From Sporolactobacillus kofuensis (GTDB taxonomy: Bacteria; Bacillota; Bacilli; Bacillales; Sporolactobacillaceae): 64,000 nucleotides of DNA. Below, piece by piece: positions 35,642 to 43,950 of this stretch (positions within the stretch are counted from its first letter, which is position 1; the number at the start of each line of letters is the position of its first letter). Location of the stretch: the NCBI RefSeq assembly GCF_042660205.1, contig NZ_JBHSTQ010000005.1, forward strand, positions 177,698-241,697. Direction: 5' to 3'. Under the pieces are notes generated by a model. It saw only the letters and a list, made by a program, of their open reading frames with translations, was not told where the DNA came from and did no database searches. The translations under genes and the position numbers were made by a program.

Positions 35642-36514
35642 ATGAGGATGAAGAGAGACCGGGGATGGAGATTAGTGGGGAAAATGCAATTACGTAAAAT
35701 TCGACTCTTCGCCAAACTTCTGGGCAAACGGTTTGTGGAAGACAATACTGCGGATTTAGCGGCAACATTAGCGTACTATTTTCTGTTGTCGCTTTTTCCG
35801 CTGTTCATTTTCCTATTTGCGATTATTCCTTATCTCGGACTTCGGCAAGAACAACTCATTACTTTGACGGGTGCTTTCTTTCCAAAAGAGGTCTTAACAC
35901 TCATTCAACAGAATCTTGATGGTGTATTTACCAAGCGCGGTGGATTGCTTTCTGTAGGGGTCATTGCGACGCTTTGGCCGGCTTCGAGCGCGATTAATGC
36001 CTTGATGCGCACCTTGAATCATGCGTATCAAGTTAAGGAATCACGCTCATTTTTGATTATCCGCTTATTGGCGATGTGTTTTACAATAGCAATGGTCTTC
36101 GCAATTGTGATGACCCTTGCAGTGAATGTCGTTTCTGCCGGGCTTGCCAGAAGCTTTCTGGCTTCTATTGGTCTATCGGATACGTTCGCAGATATGTGGT
36201 CCGTCATCAGTACATTTGTTACTTTTCTCGTCATTATAATTATCTTTGCTTTTCTCTATCGTCTTGGACCAAATATAAAGTTGAGAATGGATGAAGTGAT
36301 GGTTGGAGCGGTTATTGCTGGTGCCGGCTGGCAGATTGTCTCCTATGGTTTTTCCTTTTATGTTCGTTATTTTGGCAACTATTCGTCAACATACGGAACC
36401 TTGGGAGGCATCATTATTCTCATGCTTTGGTTCTACCTGACTGCACTCACGATTATTATTGGCGGACAAATCAACGCCATCATTCACGAATTAAATCAAT
36501 CAGGTCATGAATAG
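35642..36514 (+). CDS. yfkH: YihY/BrkB-family polytopic membrane protein
   Basis: 290 residues at most. About six membrane segments with the family blocks DNTADLAATLAYYFLLSLFPL, LWPASSAINALMRTLNHAY and TYGTLGGIIILMLWFYLTAL. Once mis-named ribonuclease BN; the function is not established. The start is unsure: ATG 35642 has no good ribosome binding site, while GTG 35678 or ATG 35684 lie downstream of GGAG and would give a shorter N terminus. Third gene of the yfkJ cluster, with a strong terminator after it. Confidence 0.88.
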   Translation: MRMKRDRGWRLVGKMQLRKIRLFAKLLGKRFVEDNTADLAATLAYYFLLSLFPLFIFLFAIIPYLGLRQEQLITLTGAFFPKEVLTLIQQNLDGVFTKRGGLLSVGVIATLWPASSAINALMRTLNHAYQVKESRSFLIIRLLAMCFTIAMVFAIVMTLAVNVVSAGLARSFLASIGLSDTFADMWSVISTFVTFLVIIIIFAFLYRLGPNIKLRMDEVMVGAVIAGAGWQIVSYGFSFYVRYFGNYSSTYGTLGGIIILMLWFYLTALTIIIGGQINAIIHELNQSGHE

Positions 36515-36527
36515 TTCTTTTTAAAAT

Positions 36528-36562
36528 AAAAACGAGTCCATTAAATCCTAGGACTCGTTTTT
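36528..36562 (+). terminator. intrinsic terminator of the yfkJ-yfkH cluster
   Basis: AAAAACGAGTCC and GGACTCGTTTTT form a perfect 12-bp stem, able to terminate in both directions (ATPase gene converges). Confidence 0.9.
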
Positions 36563-36610
36563 CGAAAATTGTATCGTTGGCAAGGTTGAGTAAAATCCTG
36601 CGCATGTGTA

Positions 36611-38536
36611 TTAGCCACGTAATAATCTTAGTCCATTCAGAATAACAAGAATGGTGCTCCCCTCATGACCAATGACGCCAAAAGGCATGGTAAGAAATTG
36701 TAAGAAATTAACTGCGAGTAGGAAAGCAATCATGGCTAGAGCGAACGTGCTATTCATTTTGATAATTTTACTCATTTTCCGTGACAAACGAACAGCTTCA
36801 GCAATCTTTGAAAGGTCATTCTTCATTAATACGATATCGGCGGTTTCTAGAGCCGCATCGTTACCCGCGCCCATAGCAAGCCCGACCGAAGCCTGGGCAA
36901 GTGCAGGTGTATCGTTGATTCCATCACCAACCATAGCCACGCTTCCATAGTGCTCACTCAACTTTTTAATCGCGATAACTTTATTTTCCGGAAGACAATT
37001 TGCGATATAACTGTCAACGCCGGATTCATTTTGAATCGCCTCCGCAGTTTTTTCATGATCACCGGTCAACATGATGGTATGGATCCCGAATTTCTTCAGT
37101 TTCTCAATTGCAGCAACCGTTGATTCACGGATTTGATCCTTTAAGGTGAACAGACCGATCACTTTCCCAGCCGTGGCGACATACACCAACGTTTGACTTT
37201 CATCGATTTCAGATGAACGATTCTCCTTTGTGAATTGATCAAGAGCATCACGATCCATCATTTGTCTCTTGCCAATCTGATAGTCGGTTTCTCCAACGGT
37301 TCCCTTTACACCAAAACCCGGAATAACCTTAATATTACTTGCCGAAGGGAGTGCTGCTGCAGAATGTTTTGCAGCAAAAGTCACAATCGCTGTACCAAGT
37401 GGGTGGGACGACTGGTTCTCAACGGCAGCGATTTCTGCTAAAAATGTTTTGTCGTCTCGTCCGCTACAATTAATAAAGGATACGACTTCCGGAGACCCTT
37501 TTGTCATGGTTCCGGTTTTATCGAAGGCAATCGCTTTAACTGTGGCTAATTGTTCCAGATGAACACCGCCCTTGATGAGAATGCCGCGACGTGCACCATA
37601 GGCTACGGCTGAAAGAACGGCTGGTGTTGTCGAAGCAACGAGTGCACATGGGGATGCGACAACAAGAAGCACCATGGCACGGTAAATCGTGTCACTCCAT
37701 GACCACCCAAACAAAAAATGCGGTGCAAAGAGCATCACTGCTGTAGCAAGTAACACGATTTTTACATAGGTTCGTTCAAAGCGTTCAATGAAGAGCTGTG
37801 TCGGTGCTTTCTCTTTTTGTGCGGACTGAACAAGTTCCAATATTTTACTAAATAATGAGTCATGACTCTTTTTGGTTACACGGACAAAGACACTGCCGTC
37901 AATGTTCATTGTGCCCGCCATAAGGGACGTTCCCTTCTTTTTGTAGACAGGAACAGATTCACCGGTCATCGTGGCTTCATTGACAGTGGTTTCACCTTTG
38001 AGAATCACACCATCGGCAGGAATGCGTTCTCCAGGCATAACATGGATGGTATCTCCAGGTTGAATCGTTGTGACTGAAATTATGTGTTCTTGATTATTTG
38101 TGACCAGTCGTGCCACTTCCGGTTGAAGTTCCATTAGAGAGGAAAGGGCATTCGTACTTTTTGCAGTTGAGTAGGTTTCGAGCGCGCCACTCAAAGCGAA
38201 GATAAAGATCAGGATTGCACCTTCCATCCAATGGCCGATGCAGGCTGCACCGATTGCAGCGGTGACCATTAGGAGTTCAACATTTAGCTGGTGCGTCTTC
38301 ACCGTATCAGTAATCCCTTCTCTTGCTTTGAAAAATCCACCGATTATATACGCCAGTGGGTAGAGTAGCCAAATATTTGGCACACTCACTAGGCTGAGCA
38401 AATAGGCGACCAAGGTCAGCGCACCCCCGGTCAGTGCGGCGATGAGTTCACCATGGTTTTTCCAAAGTCTATGAATAGGTTCAAACGAATGATTTCTATT
38501 CGGAGTTTGTGCGAGGTTTGCTTCTTGCATCATCAT
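36611..38536 (-). CDS. pfeT: P1B-type metal-exporting ATPase (PfeT/ZosA-like)
   Basis: 641 residues, no N-terminal heavy-metal-binding domain. Actuator motif TMTGESVP, membrane motif ASPCALVAS (SPC, about 296), phosphorylation motif FDKTGTMTKG (about 340), ATP-binding HP in SSHPLGTA, hinge MVGDGINDTPAL, and the C-terminal HEGSTILVILNGLRLL. SPC with HEGS is the P1B-4 signature (Fe2+, Co2+, Zn2+). The B. subtilis relative, PfeT (formerly ZosA), exports Fe2+ and is PerR-controlled, fitting the PerR-type box found upstream. Start ATG 38536 or one of the next two ATGs, after GAAGAGGGG. Confidence 0.92.
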   Translation of the reverse strand: MMMQEANLAQTPNRNHSFEPIHRLWKNHGELIAALTGGALTLVAYLLSLVSVPNIWLLYPLAYIIGGFFKAREGITDTVKTHQLNVELLMVTAAIGAACIGHWMEGAILIFIFALSGALETYSTAKSTNALSSLMELQPEVARLVTNNQEHIISVTTIQPGDTIHVMPGERIPADGVILKGETTVNEATMTGESVPVYKKKGTSLMAGTMNIDGSVFVRVTKKSHDSLFSKILELVQSAQKEKAPTQLFIERFERTYVKIVLLATAVMLFAPHFLFGWSWSDTIYRAMVLLVVASPCALVASTTPAVLSAVAYGARRGILIKGGVHLEQLATVKAIAFDKTGTMTKGSPEVVSFINCSGRDDKTFLAEIAAVENQSSHPLGTAIVTFAAKHSAAALPSASNIKVIPGFGVKGTVGETDYQIGKRQMMDRDALDQFTKENRSSEIDESQTLVYVATAGKVIGLFTLKDQIRESTVAAIEKLKKFGIHTIMLTGDHEKTAEAIQNESGVDSYIANCLPENKVIAIKKLSEHYGSVAMVGDGINDTPALAQASVGLAMGAGNDAALETADIVLMKNDLSKIAEAVRLSRKMSKIIKMNSTFALAMIAFLLAVNFLQFLTMPFGVIGHEGSTILVILNGLRLLRG

Positions 38537-38648
38537 TAATCAACCCCTCTTCAAATTTCAAATTATAATAATTATTAAATGATATTAATTATATGATACT
38601 ATGAATTTTTTACTTTTCAAGCAGAAATTGAAATCAAATGTTTTTAAT

Positions 38649-38785
38649 TGAGAATAATAATCATCATCGTAACCCCTAAAAGCAGTCAATGCTGCCGCTA
38701 GAGCTAGCGACAGCATTGAAAAATAAATTATAATTATTTTAAACTAATTTACATTTATTGTAGAGCATAGGGAACTATATGTCCA
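38649..38785 (-). promoter_or_regulatory. composite promoter/leader of the P1B ATPase gene (PerR-type box, hairpin, Fur-like block)
   Basis: Minus strand, in order: -35 TGGACA (38780-38785), 17 bp, -10 TACAAT (38757-38762), 14 bp, PerR-type box (38728-38742, plus strand TTATAATTATTTTAA, 13 of 14 to consensus), 8 bp, hairpin with TCAATGCTGTC and GGCAGCATTGA arms (38686-38719), 17 bp, then a block that is Fur-like on the plus strand (TGAGAATAATAATCATC, 38649-38665). On the minus strand that block reads AGGGG, then ATGATG, then a short ORF ending TAA. The coding start lies about 110 bases further. Confidence 0.8.
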
Positions 38786-38870
38786 GCTTAGAGTCACTTT
38801 TATTCTTCGATTTTATTTAGGGGCATCATTTCTCCTCGAAATCATACTTATAGGGATGGGGGGAGTGGCC

Positions 38871-39311
38871 ATGCTGTATAGAATAAATAAGTATCTAGTG
38901 ATCGCCTTTATCCTTTATCTGTTCACTCTCATCTTTCTCACACTTTTCACGCATAACTATTACACGTACGGAAAATCAAGCAACCTGATACCGTTCAGTA
39001 GTGTACGCCTGATGTTGAGGAGTGGCAGTAGTGCACTTTTTATAAAAAATATAGTTGGAAATGTCATACTTTTTCTTCCATTAGGTATTTTTTTGCCTAT
39101 GATTATCCGTTCAAAACAACGATTTGCGTGGCAGTTGAGCTTGGGATGTATGGTGAGTGCTGTGATCGAACTCTGTCAATATTTCTTTGCAGCAAGAATA
39201 TTCGATATTGACGACATCCTGTTAAATACTCTGGGTACACTCATTGGCTGGTTATTCTTCATGATTGTCCAGACGCTTAGACGAAAGGTGATTATTTTCT
39301 ATTCTCATTAA
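38871..39311 (+). CDS. VanZ-family membrane protein
   Basis: 146 residues, four membrane segments. Carries the family pattern NLIPFSSVRL, IVGNVILFLPLGIFLPMI, SAVIELCQYFF and FDIDDILLNTLGTLIGW. VanZ gives low-level teicoplanin resistance by an unknown means; chromosomal relatives have no assigned role. ATG 38871 is preceded by GGGGGGAGTGG. Overlaps the convergent thioredoxin-like gene by four bases. Confidence 0.88.
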   Translation: MLYRINKYLVIAFILYLFTLIFLTLFTHNYYTYGKSSNLIPFSSVRLMLRSGSSALFIKNIVGNVILFLPLGIFLPMIIRSKQRFAWQLSLGCMVSAVIELCQYFFAARIFDIDDILLNTLGTLIGWLFFMIVQTLRRKVIIFYSH

Positions 39312-39745
39312 CGATGGAGCAGACGATCGGTAGCCTTGTATATGCGAAGTGCACCACGTTCGCCTAAGTGATACTCGACAAGATGTCCGCCTGCGTCAAA
39401 CAAATAGTATGCAGGGACAAATCGATTACCAAACAGATCGGCAAGATGATGCTTATTATCAATTAAAATAGGTTCAGTGATGGAATAGTCCGCTGCAACA
39501 TGTGCAACCTCATTGACATCCAAATCTGCCTCAGACAAAGGCATGTGAATGGCTACAACATTCAATTCTTGAGGATACTTTTCACGGATCGATTGGATGA
39601 CAGGCAGGGCATTTTTACATTTCGAGCAACTAATCGCCCAAAAATGAATCAGTGATGGAGCGCCAATCAGTCCTTCACGTGTCACTTTTTGATTCATCCA
39701 ATGGGTCGCTGCATTAAGGTTCGGTACTAATAGATTTTTTTTCAA
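39308..39745 (-). CDS. thioredoxin-fold TlpA/ResA-like protein without signal peptide
   Basis: 145 residues. Redox motif CSKC (WAISCSKCKNALP, about 39-42), the TlpA-type VVAIHMPLSE strand and the cis-Pro region RFVPAYYLFD. No export signal, so cytosolic, unlike ResA or StoA. TTG start at 39745 with AGGAGG eight bases upstream. Probably a thiol-disulfide exchange or peroxidatic role; substrate unknown. Confidence 0.85.
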   Translation of the reverse strand: MKKNLLVPNLNAATHWMNQKVTREGLIGAPSLIHFWAISCSKCKNALPVIQSIREKYPQELNVVAIHMPLSEADLDVNEVAHVAADYSITEPILIDNKHHLADLFGNRFVPAYYLFDAGGHLVEYHLGERGALRIYKATDRLLHR

Positions 39746-39871
39746 GAGCTATTCCTCCTAAAGGAGGGGCTTCACTGCGCGCGTAGGAAAGCCCGTTGCT
39801 CTCATAGCATATGCAACTTGAAGGGGAAGGTTCATGGGGGATCTACAAGAGCGTAAGCAGCACGAATTGTA

Positions 39872-41074
39872 TCACTGACCTGAGGCTGCCTTTTCACCAT
39901 AGTAGTTGTGACGCGCAAGGGACTTTTGATGAATCCAACAACTTACTGAAGCAAGCAAAATGAAGAGAGCAATTCCGTAGAATAATCCACTCCCATGGAT
40001 AAAGTTGATGAGCGTGTTTCCTGTTACAGGTCCCACAATGCATCCCATGCTGTAGCAGATCATCATTAGAATATTGCCGAGCGGGATTTGTTCACGCTCA
40101 AGCAAGTCACTGACATAGCTCATACTCATCGAATAGAGGGAACCAATCAACATGCCGGCCGCTAGTAAGGTGAAGAAGATCCCGTAAAAATATACCGACA
40201 ACAATCCAGTGAGTGCAAGAGAAATAGACCCTAACAGACACATGAGCGGAAGTAATCGTTTGCGCCCCATTCGGTCGCCGATCATGCCTAATGGAACCTG
40301 AGTCAATAATCCTCCCATAACGAAGGCCGGAAGTAGGGCTGACATCGCATCGAGCGTATACCCATTTCTCAAAGCAAAAATAGGAAAACTGTTATTCATT
40401 GACGTTTCGAGATAGCCGAAAGCAAAAGTGGTCACGAGCCCTGACCACGCTGCAGTAATGACTTTTTTATAGCGAGTGAAAAGTTGCTGTACAGATGAAT
40501 CGTTCGTATCGACCAGTTCAGGAAATTCATTTTTAAGGAGCAGCAACAGGAACAACACGACCGTACAAAAGAAACCACTTATAATGAATGGAACGGCTGT
40601 ACCGTAGTCAAGAAGACGTACAAGCATAGGACCTGCTGCGATGCCTAATCCAAAAGAAAAACCATAGAAAGAAATAGTACGGCCACGTTTTCCTGGAGGA
40701 CTGTCAATCGTAATCCATGTTTGTGCGGCAAAATGAAGCATACTGTCGCCAAAACCAACACAGATTCTTAATGCAAACCAAAACCAGATATTTATCCATA
40801 GAGGAAAAAGGAAAAGAGGGATGGTGATCAGAGCTAATCCAAAAATAAGAAAGAGCTTATAACCCAATCGCCGCATGGGTTTCTCCATGAGCGGAACAGA
40901 GAGCAACATGCCTACATAAAGCGACATTGAGCCAACACCGTTCAGAATCGCGGGTACATCATTTTTTTCAAGTAGCGTCGCGATTACTGGGAGTAGCATG
41001 CCTTCAGCCGCACCACAAATAAAGACAGTACTGATCAGTAATGAAAATTGGAAACGTTGATAAGCGGTGTTCAT
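39872..41074 (-). CDS. yfkF: major facilitator superfamily transporter (YfkF-like)
   Basis: 400 residues, twelve membrane segments. MFS signatures: GYKLFLIFGLALIT loop, RICVGFGDSMLHFAAQTWI, GKRGRTISFYGFSFGLGIAAGP (antiporter-like motif C) and GDRMGRKRLLP in the second half. Likely drug or metabolite efflux. ATG 41074 has GGAG eight bases upstream. In B. subtilis yfkF lies in the same neighbourhood as yfkH-yfkJ and yfkD, which supports the assignment. Confidence 0.82.
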   Translation of the reverse strand: MNTAYQRFQFSLLISTVFICGAAEGMLLPVIATLLEKNDVPAILNGVGSMSLYVGMLLSVPLMEKPMRRLGYKLFLIFGLALITIPLFLFPLWINIWFWFALRICVGFGDSMLHFAAQTWITIDSPPGKRGRTISFYGFSFGLGIAAGPMLVRLLDYGTAVPFIISGFFCTVVLFLLLLLKNEFPELVDTNDSSVQQLFTRYKKVITAAWSGLVTTFAFGYLETSMNNSFPIFALRNGYTLDAMSALLPAFVMGGLLTQVPLGMIGDRMGRKRLLPLMCLLGSISLALTGLLSVYFYGIFFTLLAAGMLIGSLYSMSMSYVSDLLEREQIPLGNILMMICYSMGCIVGPVTGNTLINFIHGSGLFYGIALFILLASVSCWIHQKSLARHNYYGEKAASGQ

Positions 41075-41360
41075 ACCTGTTGCTCCTTCTGTCCACAAGA
41101 AAATGGATGCTCATTAATGTCCGAACAAACTCAGCAAGATCAAGTATACCTGATTTTAGGTGATGCGTCCTGATGATAAAAATTTTCCAGATCATTGGAA
41201 ATGTGAGCGGACATCATACACCAGAATTATTCTTTTTTTCTTTGATGAGCCAAGTATCCTTTACAAATCGTTGCTGATCTACCAAAATAAAGGTACTGTT
41301 TCTTTATAACTATTTTTAATGCACTGAAAATTATATTCATAGATTTGGAAGTGGAAATGG

Positions 41361-42536
41361 ATGGTCGATTTTGCAAAATCTGATGCTCTAAACCGTTTGC
41401 CCAAGCAATTTTTTGCCGACCTGGTTGTGAAAACCAATGCAGAAATTGCAAAGGGTTATGATGTAATTAATCTGGGTCAGGGAAATCCTGATCAACCAAC
41501 ACCTCCGCACATTGTTAAATCGCTACAGAATGCAGCGGCGAACCCGCTCTATCACAAGTATTCACCGTTTAGAGGTTATGATTTTCTTAAAGAAGCGGTC
41601 GCAACCTTTTATAAGCGTGAATATGATGTGGATCTTGACCCGAAGACAGAAGTCGCGATTCTTTTCGGATCGAAAACCGGACTTGTTGAAATTGGTGAAT
41701 GCTTATTAAATAGTGGGGATACGGTATTGATGCCGGATCCGGGTTATCCGGACTATTTATCCGGATTTGCACTGGCAAACCTGACTATGGAAAAGATGCC
41801 ACTCCGAGAAGAAAATGCATTTCTCCCTGATTATGGATCGATGTCGGAAAGCCTGTTAGATAAAGCAAAGTTGATGTTTCTTAACTATCCGAACAATCCA
41901 ACCGCAGCGACAGCACCGGCTGACTTTTTTGAAGAGACGGTGAACGTAGCTGAGCGCCATAATATTTGCGTATTGCATGATTTTGCATATGGCGCACTGG
42001 GCTTTGATGGCCAGAAACCGCGCAGCTTTCTGCAGACCCCAGGAGCAAAAGAGGTCGGTATAGAGACTTATACCATGTCAAAAACCTACAACATGGCCGG
42101 ATGGCGTGTCGGTTTCGCACTTGGCAATAAGAGTGTCATCGAAGCAATTGAGCTGTTCCAGGATCATTATTTTGTTAGTTTGTTCGGAGGAATCCAGGAA
42201 GCGAGTGCCACAGCTTTACTTAGTTCTCAAGACTGTGTCCGAGAGCTTGTGCAACGTTATGAATCACGTCGTAATGCTTTTTTTGATGCCGCGCACAAGA
42301 TCGGTTGGAATGCAGTACCGTCCAAGGGCTCATTTTTTGGTTGGTTACCTGTTCCTGAAGGATACACTTCAGAGTCATTTTTCGAGTATGTACTTGAAAA
42401 AGCACATGTTGTCCTTGCGCCAGGTGTAGGATTTGGAACAAGCGGCGAAAATTATGTGCGGATCGGACTTCTTAGTGAACCAGAAAGACTTGCCGAAGCC
42501 GTTGAACGGATCGGACAATTGCATCTTTTTGATTGA
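41361..42536 (+). CDS. mtnE: PLP-dependent class I aminotransferase (MtnE-like)
   Basis: 391 residues. Closely follows B. subtilis MtnE (YkrV) through LPKQFFADLV, DVINLGQGNPDQPTPPHIV, NYPNNPTAA, the PLP-lysine motif YTMSKTYNMAGWRVGFALGN and WLPVPEGYTSE. MtnE makes methionine from 2-keto-4-methylthiobutyrate in 5'-methylthioadenosine recycling. Here it stands alone, without the other mtn genes and without a SAM-I riboswitch upstream, so the call rests on sequence likeness and a related aminotransferase is possible. ATG 41361 follows GGAAGTGGAAATGG. Confidence 0.82.
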   Translation: MVDFAKSDALNRLPKQFFADLVVKTNAEIAKGYDVINLGQGNPDQPTPPHIVKSLQNAAANPLYHKYSPFRGYDFLKEAVATFYKREYDVDLDPKTEVAILFGSKTGLVEIGECLLNSGDTVLMPDPGYPDYLSGFALANLTMEKMPLREENAFLPDYGSMSESLLDKAKLMFLNYPNNPTAATAPADFFEETVNVAERHNICVLHDFAYGALGFDGQKPRSFLQTPGAKEVGIETYTMSKTYNMAGWRVGFALGNKSVIEAIELFQDHYFVSLFGGIQEASATALLSSQDCVRELVQRYESRRNAFFDAAHKIGWNAVPSKGSFFGWLPVPEGYTSESFFEYVLEKAHVVLAPGVGFGTSGENYVRIGLLSEPERLAEAVERIGQLHLFD

Positions 42537-42560
42537 TGAACTGAAAAATTTGCTTCATAT

Positions 42561-42599
42561 AACCGTAAGTGGCGTGCAATAAGCTGCTTGCGGTTTTTT
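42561..42599 (+). terminator. intrinsic terminator of the aminotransferase gene
   Basis: ACCGTAAG and CTTGCGGT form the stem, then TTTTTTG. Confidence 0.82.
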
Positions 42600-42635
42600 G
42601 TTCTGTAAAGCACATAGAGGATGGTGAGTGCGTGT

Positions 42636-42712
42636 CGTGCGAAACAGATTCAAAAGGGCGCCGAAAAATCCGTGAATACGCGCGAATCTGATCGGAAACC
42701 GCGCGAAAAAGG
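42636..42712. repeat. 21-base-phased GCGCGAAA motif array, site 1
   Basis: Short motifs GTGCGAAAC, CGCCGAAAA, GCGCGAAT and GCGCGAAAA place their GAA at 42641, 42663, 42684 and 42705, i.e. steps of 22, 21 and 21 bases. It lies in the gap (42600-42833) before yfkD. A second site with the same motif is at 63427-63503. Confidence 0.65.
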
Positions 42713-42833
42713 GTGGCGGACATTCAATAGGTTTTTGAGACACCTTTTAATAAAATGTGACTTAGCCGTACTTCACTTCTTGGATAAATTCATGGGAGCA
42801 AGCAGAAGATAAGTGAAAAAGGAGTTTTCTGAT

Positions 42834-43613
42834 ATGAAGAAAATCGTAGCCCTTGTCTCCAGCTTCATTCTTCTTTTTGCTTTTCAATCAGGAGTTGAAG
42901 CGAAGAGTGCGGTTCCGAATAAACTGCCTGAATTTGTTGTGGATATATCGAAGGAGAATACGTACCCGAATCCAACACATGATGCCTCAGAACTCGTCCC
43001 CAGTCGTGAGACAAAAGCTTTGCTTAAGACCGCAAATGTTGCTATTGAAAATCCAGTGTTGATTAAATTATTAAATGAGTCGGTCATCCATCCGTCCAAA
43101 TGGTCGATCGGCTATTCTGCACGTATTTATTTAGGCGAATGGCCGCTCAATTATGTATCCAAAGAAACGTCTGTGAATTGGGAGTACAAGAAGATTAATG
43201 ATAACGCGGTAGATGCACGGGGCAGCAAAAATGGTCAGCAACTTGATTATATTCAGAAAGCACAGGCGAAAGTCAACGGAGGATTAACTTCGGAGGTTCC
43301 GAAAATGGAGGAAGCCAGTCAATTAATCATGGCAAAAACATTGGTTAAAACACACTTGCCAATTTCATTTTCAACCATTATCGGTGCCGGTACAAAAATT
43401 GACCGACCTTATCAGGTGCAATCGAAACAAATCGGTCACTTGTATGGTTTTGTTCCTGCGGTGAATGAACGTGGCAAAATAACTTATGGCGAAGTCTTCC
43501 TTGTGCTTCGGGGTGGAAAAGCAAACATTGAAGCGAAGAACATAATGCAGCAAGGTATAGGGGCCTGGATGCCCATTCAGGACCATGTCTCGCTTCGCTA
43601 TATGGTGCGATGA
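42834..43613 (+). CDS. yfkD: YfkD-family exported protein
   Basis: 259 residues. N-terminal signal peptide (MKKIVALVSSFILLFAFQSGVEA, split here as about 23 residues) and no lipobox. Matches the YfkD family, found in Bacilli and of unknown role: ISKENTYPNPTHDASELVPS, then HPSKWSIGYSARIYLGEWPL. ATG 42834 has AGGAG nine bases upstream. Position in the yfkJ-to-pdaA stretch agrees with B. subtilis. Confidence 0.88.
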   Translation: MKKIVALVSSFILLFAFQSGVEAKSAVPNKLPEFVVDISKENTYPNPTHDASELVPSRETKALLKTANVAIENPVLIKLLNESVIHPSKWSIGYSARIYLGEWPLNYVSKETSVNWEYKKINDNAVDARGSKNGQQLDYIQKAQAKVNGGLTSEVPKMEEASQLIMAKTLVKTHLPISFSTIIGAGTKIDRPYQVQSKQIGHLYGFVPAVNERGKITYGEVFLVLRGGKANIEAKNIMQQGIGAWMPIQDHVSLRYMVR

Positions 43614-43696
43614 TGGCAGCAGTTTAATCAAAAACCCAGACGGTCCATGCCCACTGTGCTAAAGTAAAGAAAGAAGTAAATGCGGAGGTGCTGGAC

Positions 43697-43900
43697 ATGG
43701 GGAGAGCGACACATTCGAAATCTGATCAGGTGGTTTATTTGAAAAATCGATTCAAACTACTCACTCAGGTTGTGAACGCATTAGATGCCCAAACAGTCGA
43801 TTGTGAAGATCTAGATAACATTTTGGCGATGATGGCGAACTTAGAAGTGAAAATTCAAAGGTTTCGTGATGACTGGTCGGACAAACGCACTGAAAAATAA
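43697..43900 (+). CDS. SE1561-family small protein
   Basis: 67 residues, all helical, no export signal: MGRATHSKSDQVVYLKNRF, then DCEDLDNILAMMANLEVKI. Resembles small conserved proteins of staphylococci and bacilli named after SE1561, whose function is unknown. ATG 43697 has GGAGG nine bases upstream; a GTG three codons earlier lies too close to it. Confidence 0.7.
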   Translation: MGRATHSKSDQVVYLKNRFKLLTQVVNALDAQTVDCEDLDNILAMMANLEVKIQRFRDDWSDKRTEK

Positions 43901-43950
43901 TAAACATAAATGCGAGAAAAACGGTCAACCTATATAGGAGAGGTGATCGT

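Noticed and set aside
41075..41360. SAM-I (S-box) riboswitch before the MtnE-like gene
   Set aside because: Looked for the conserved core helices and the GGTGGAGGGA-type segment and found none.
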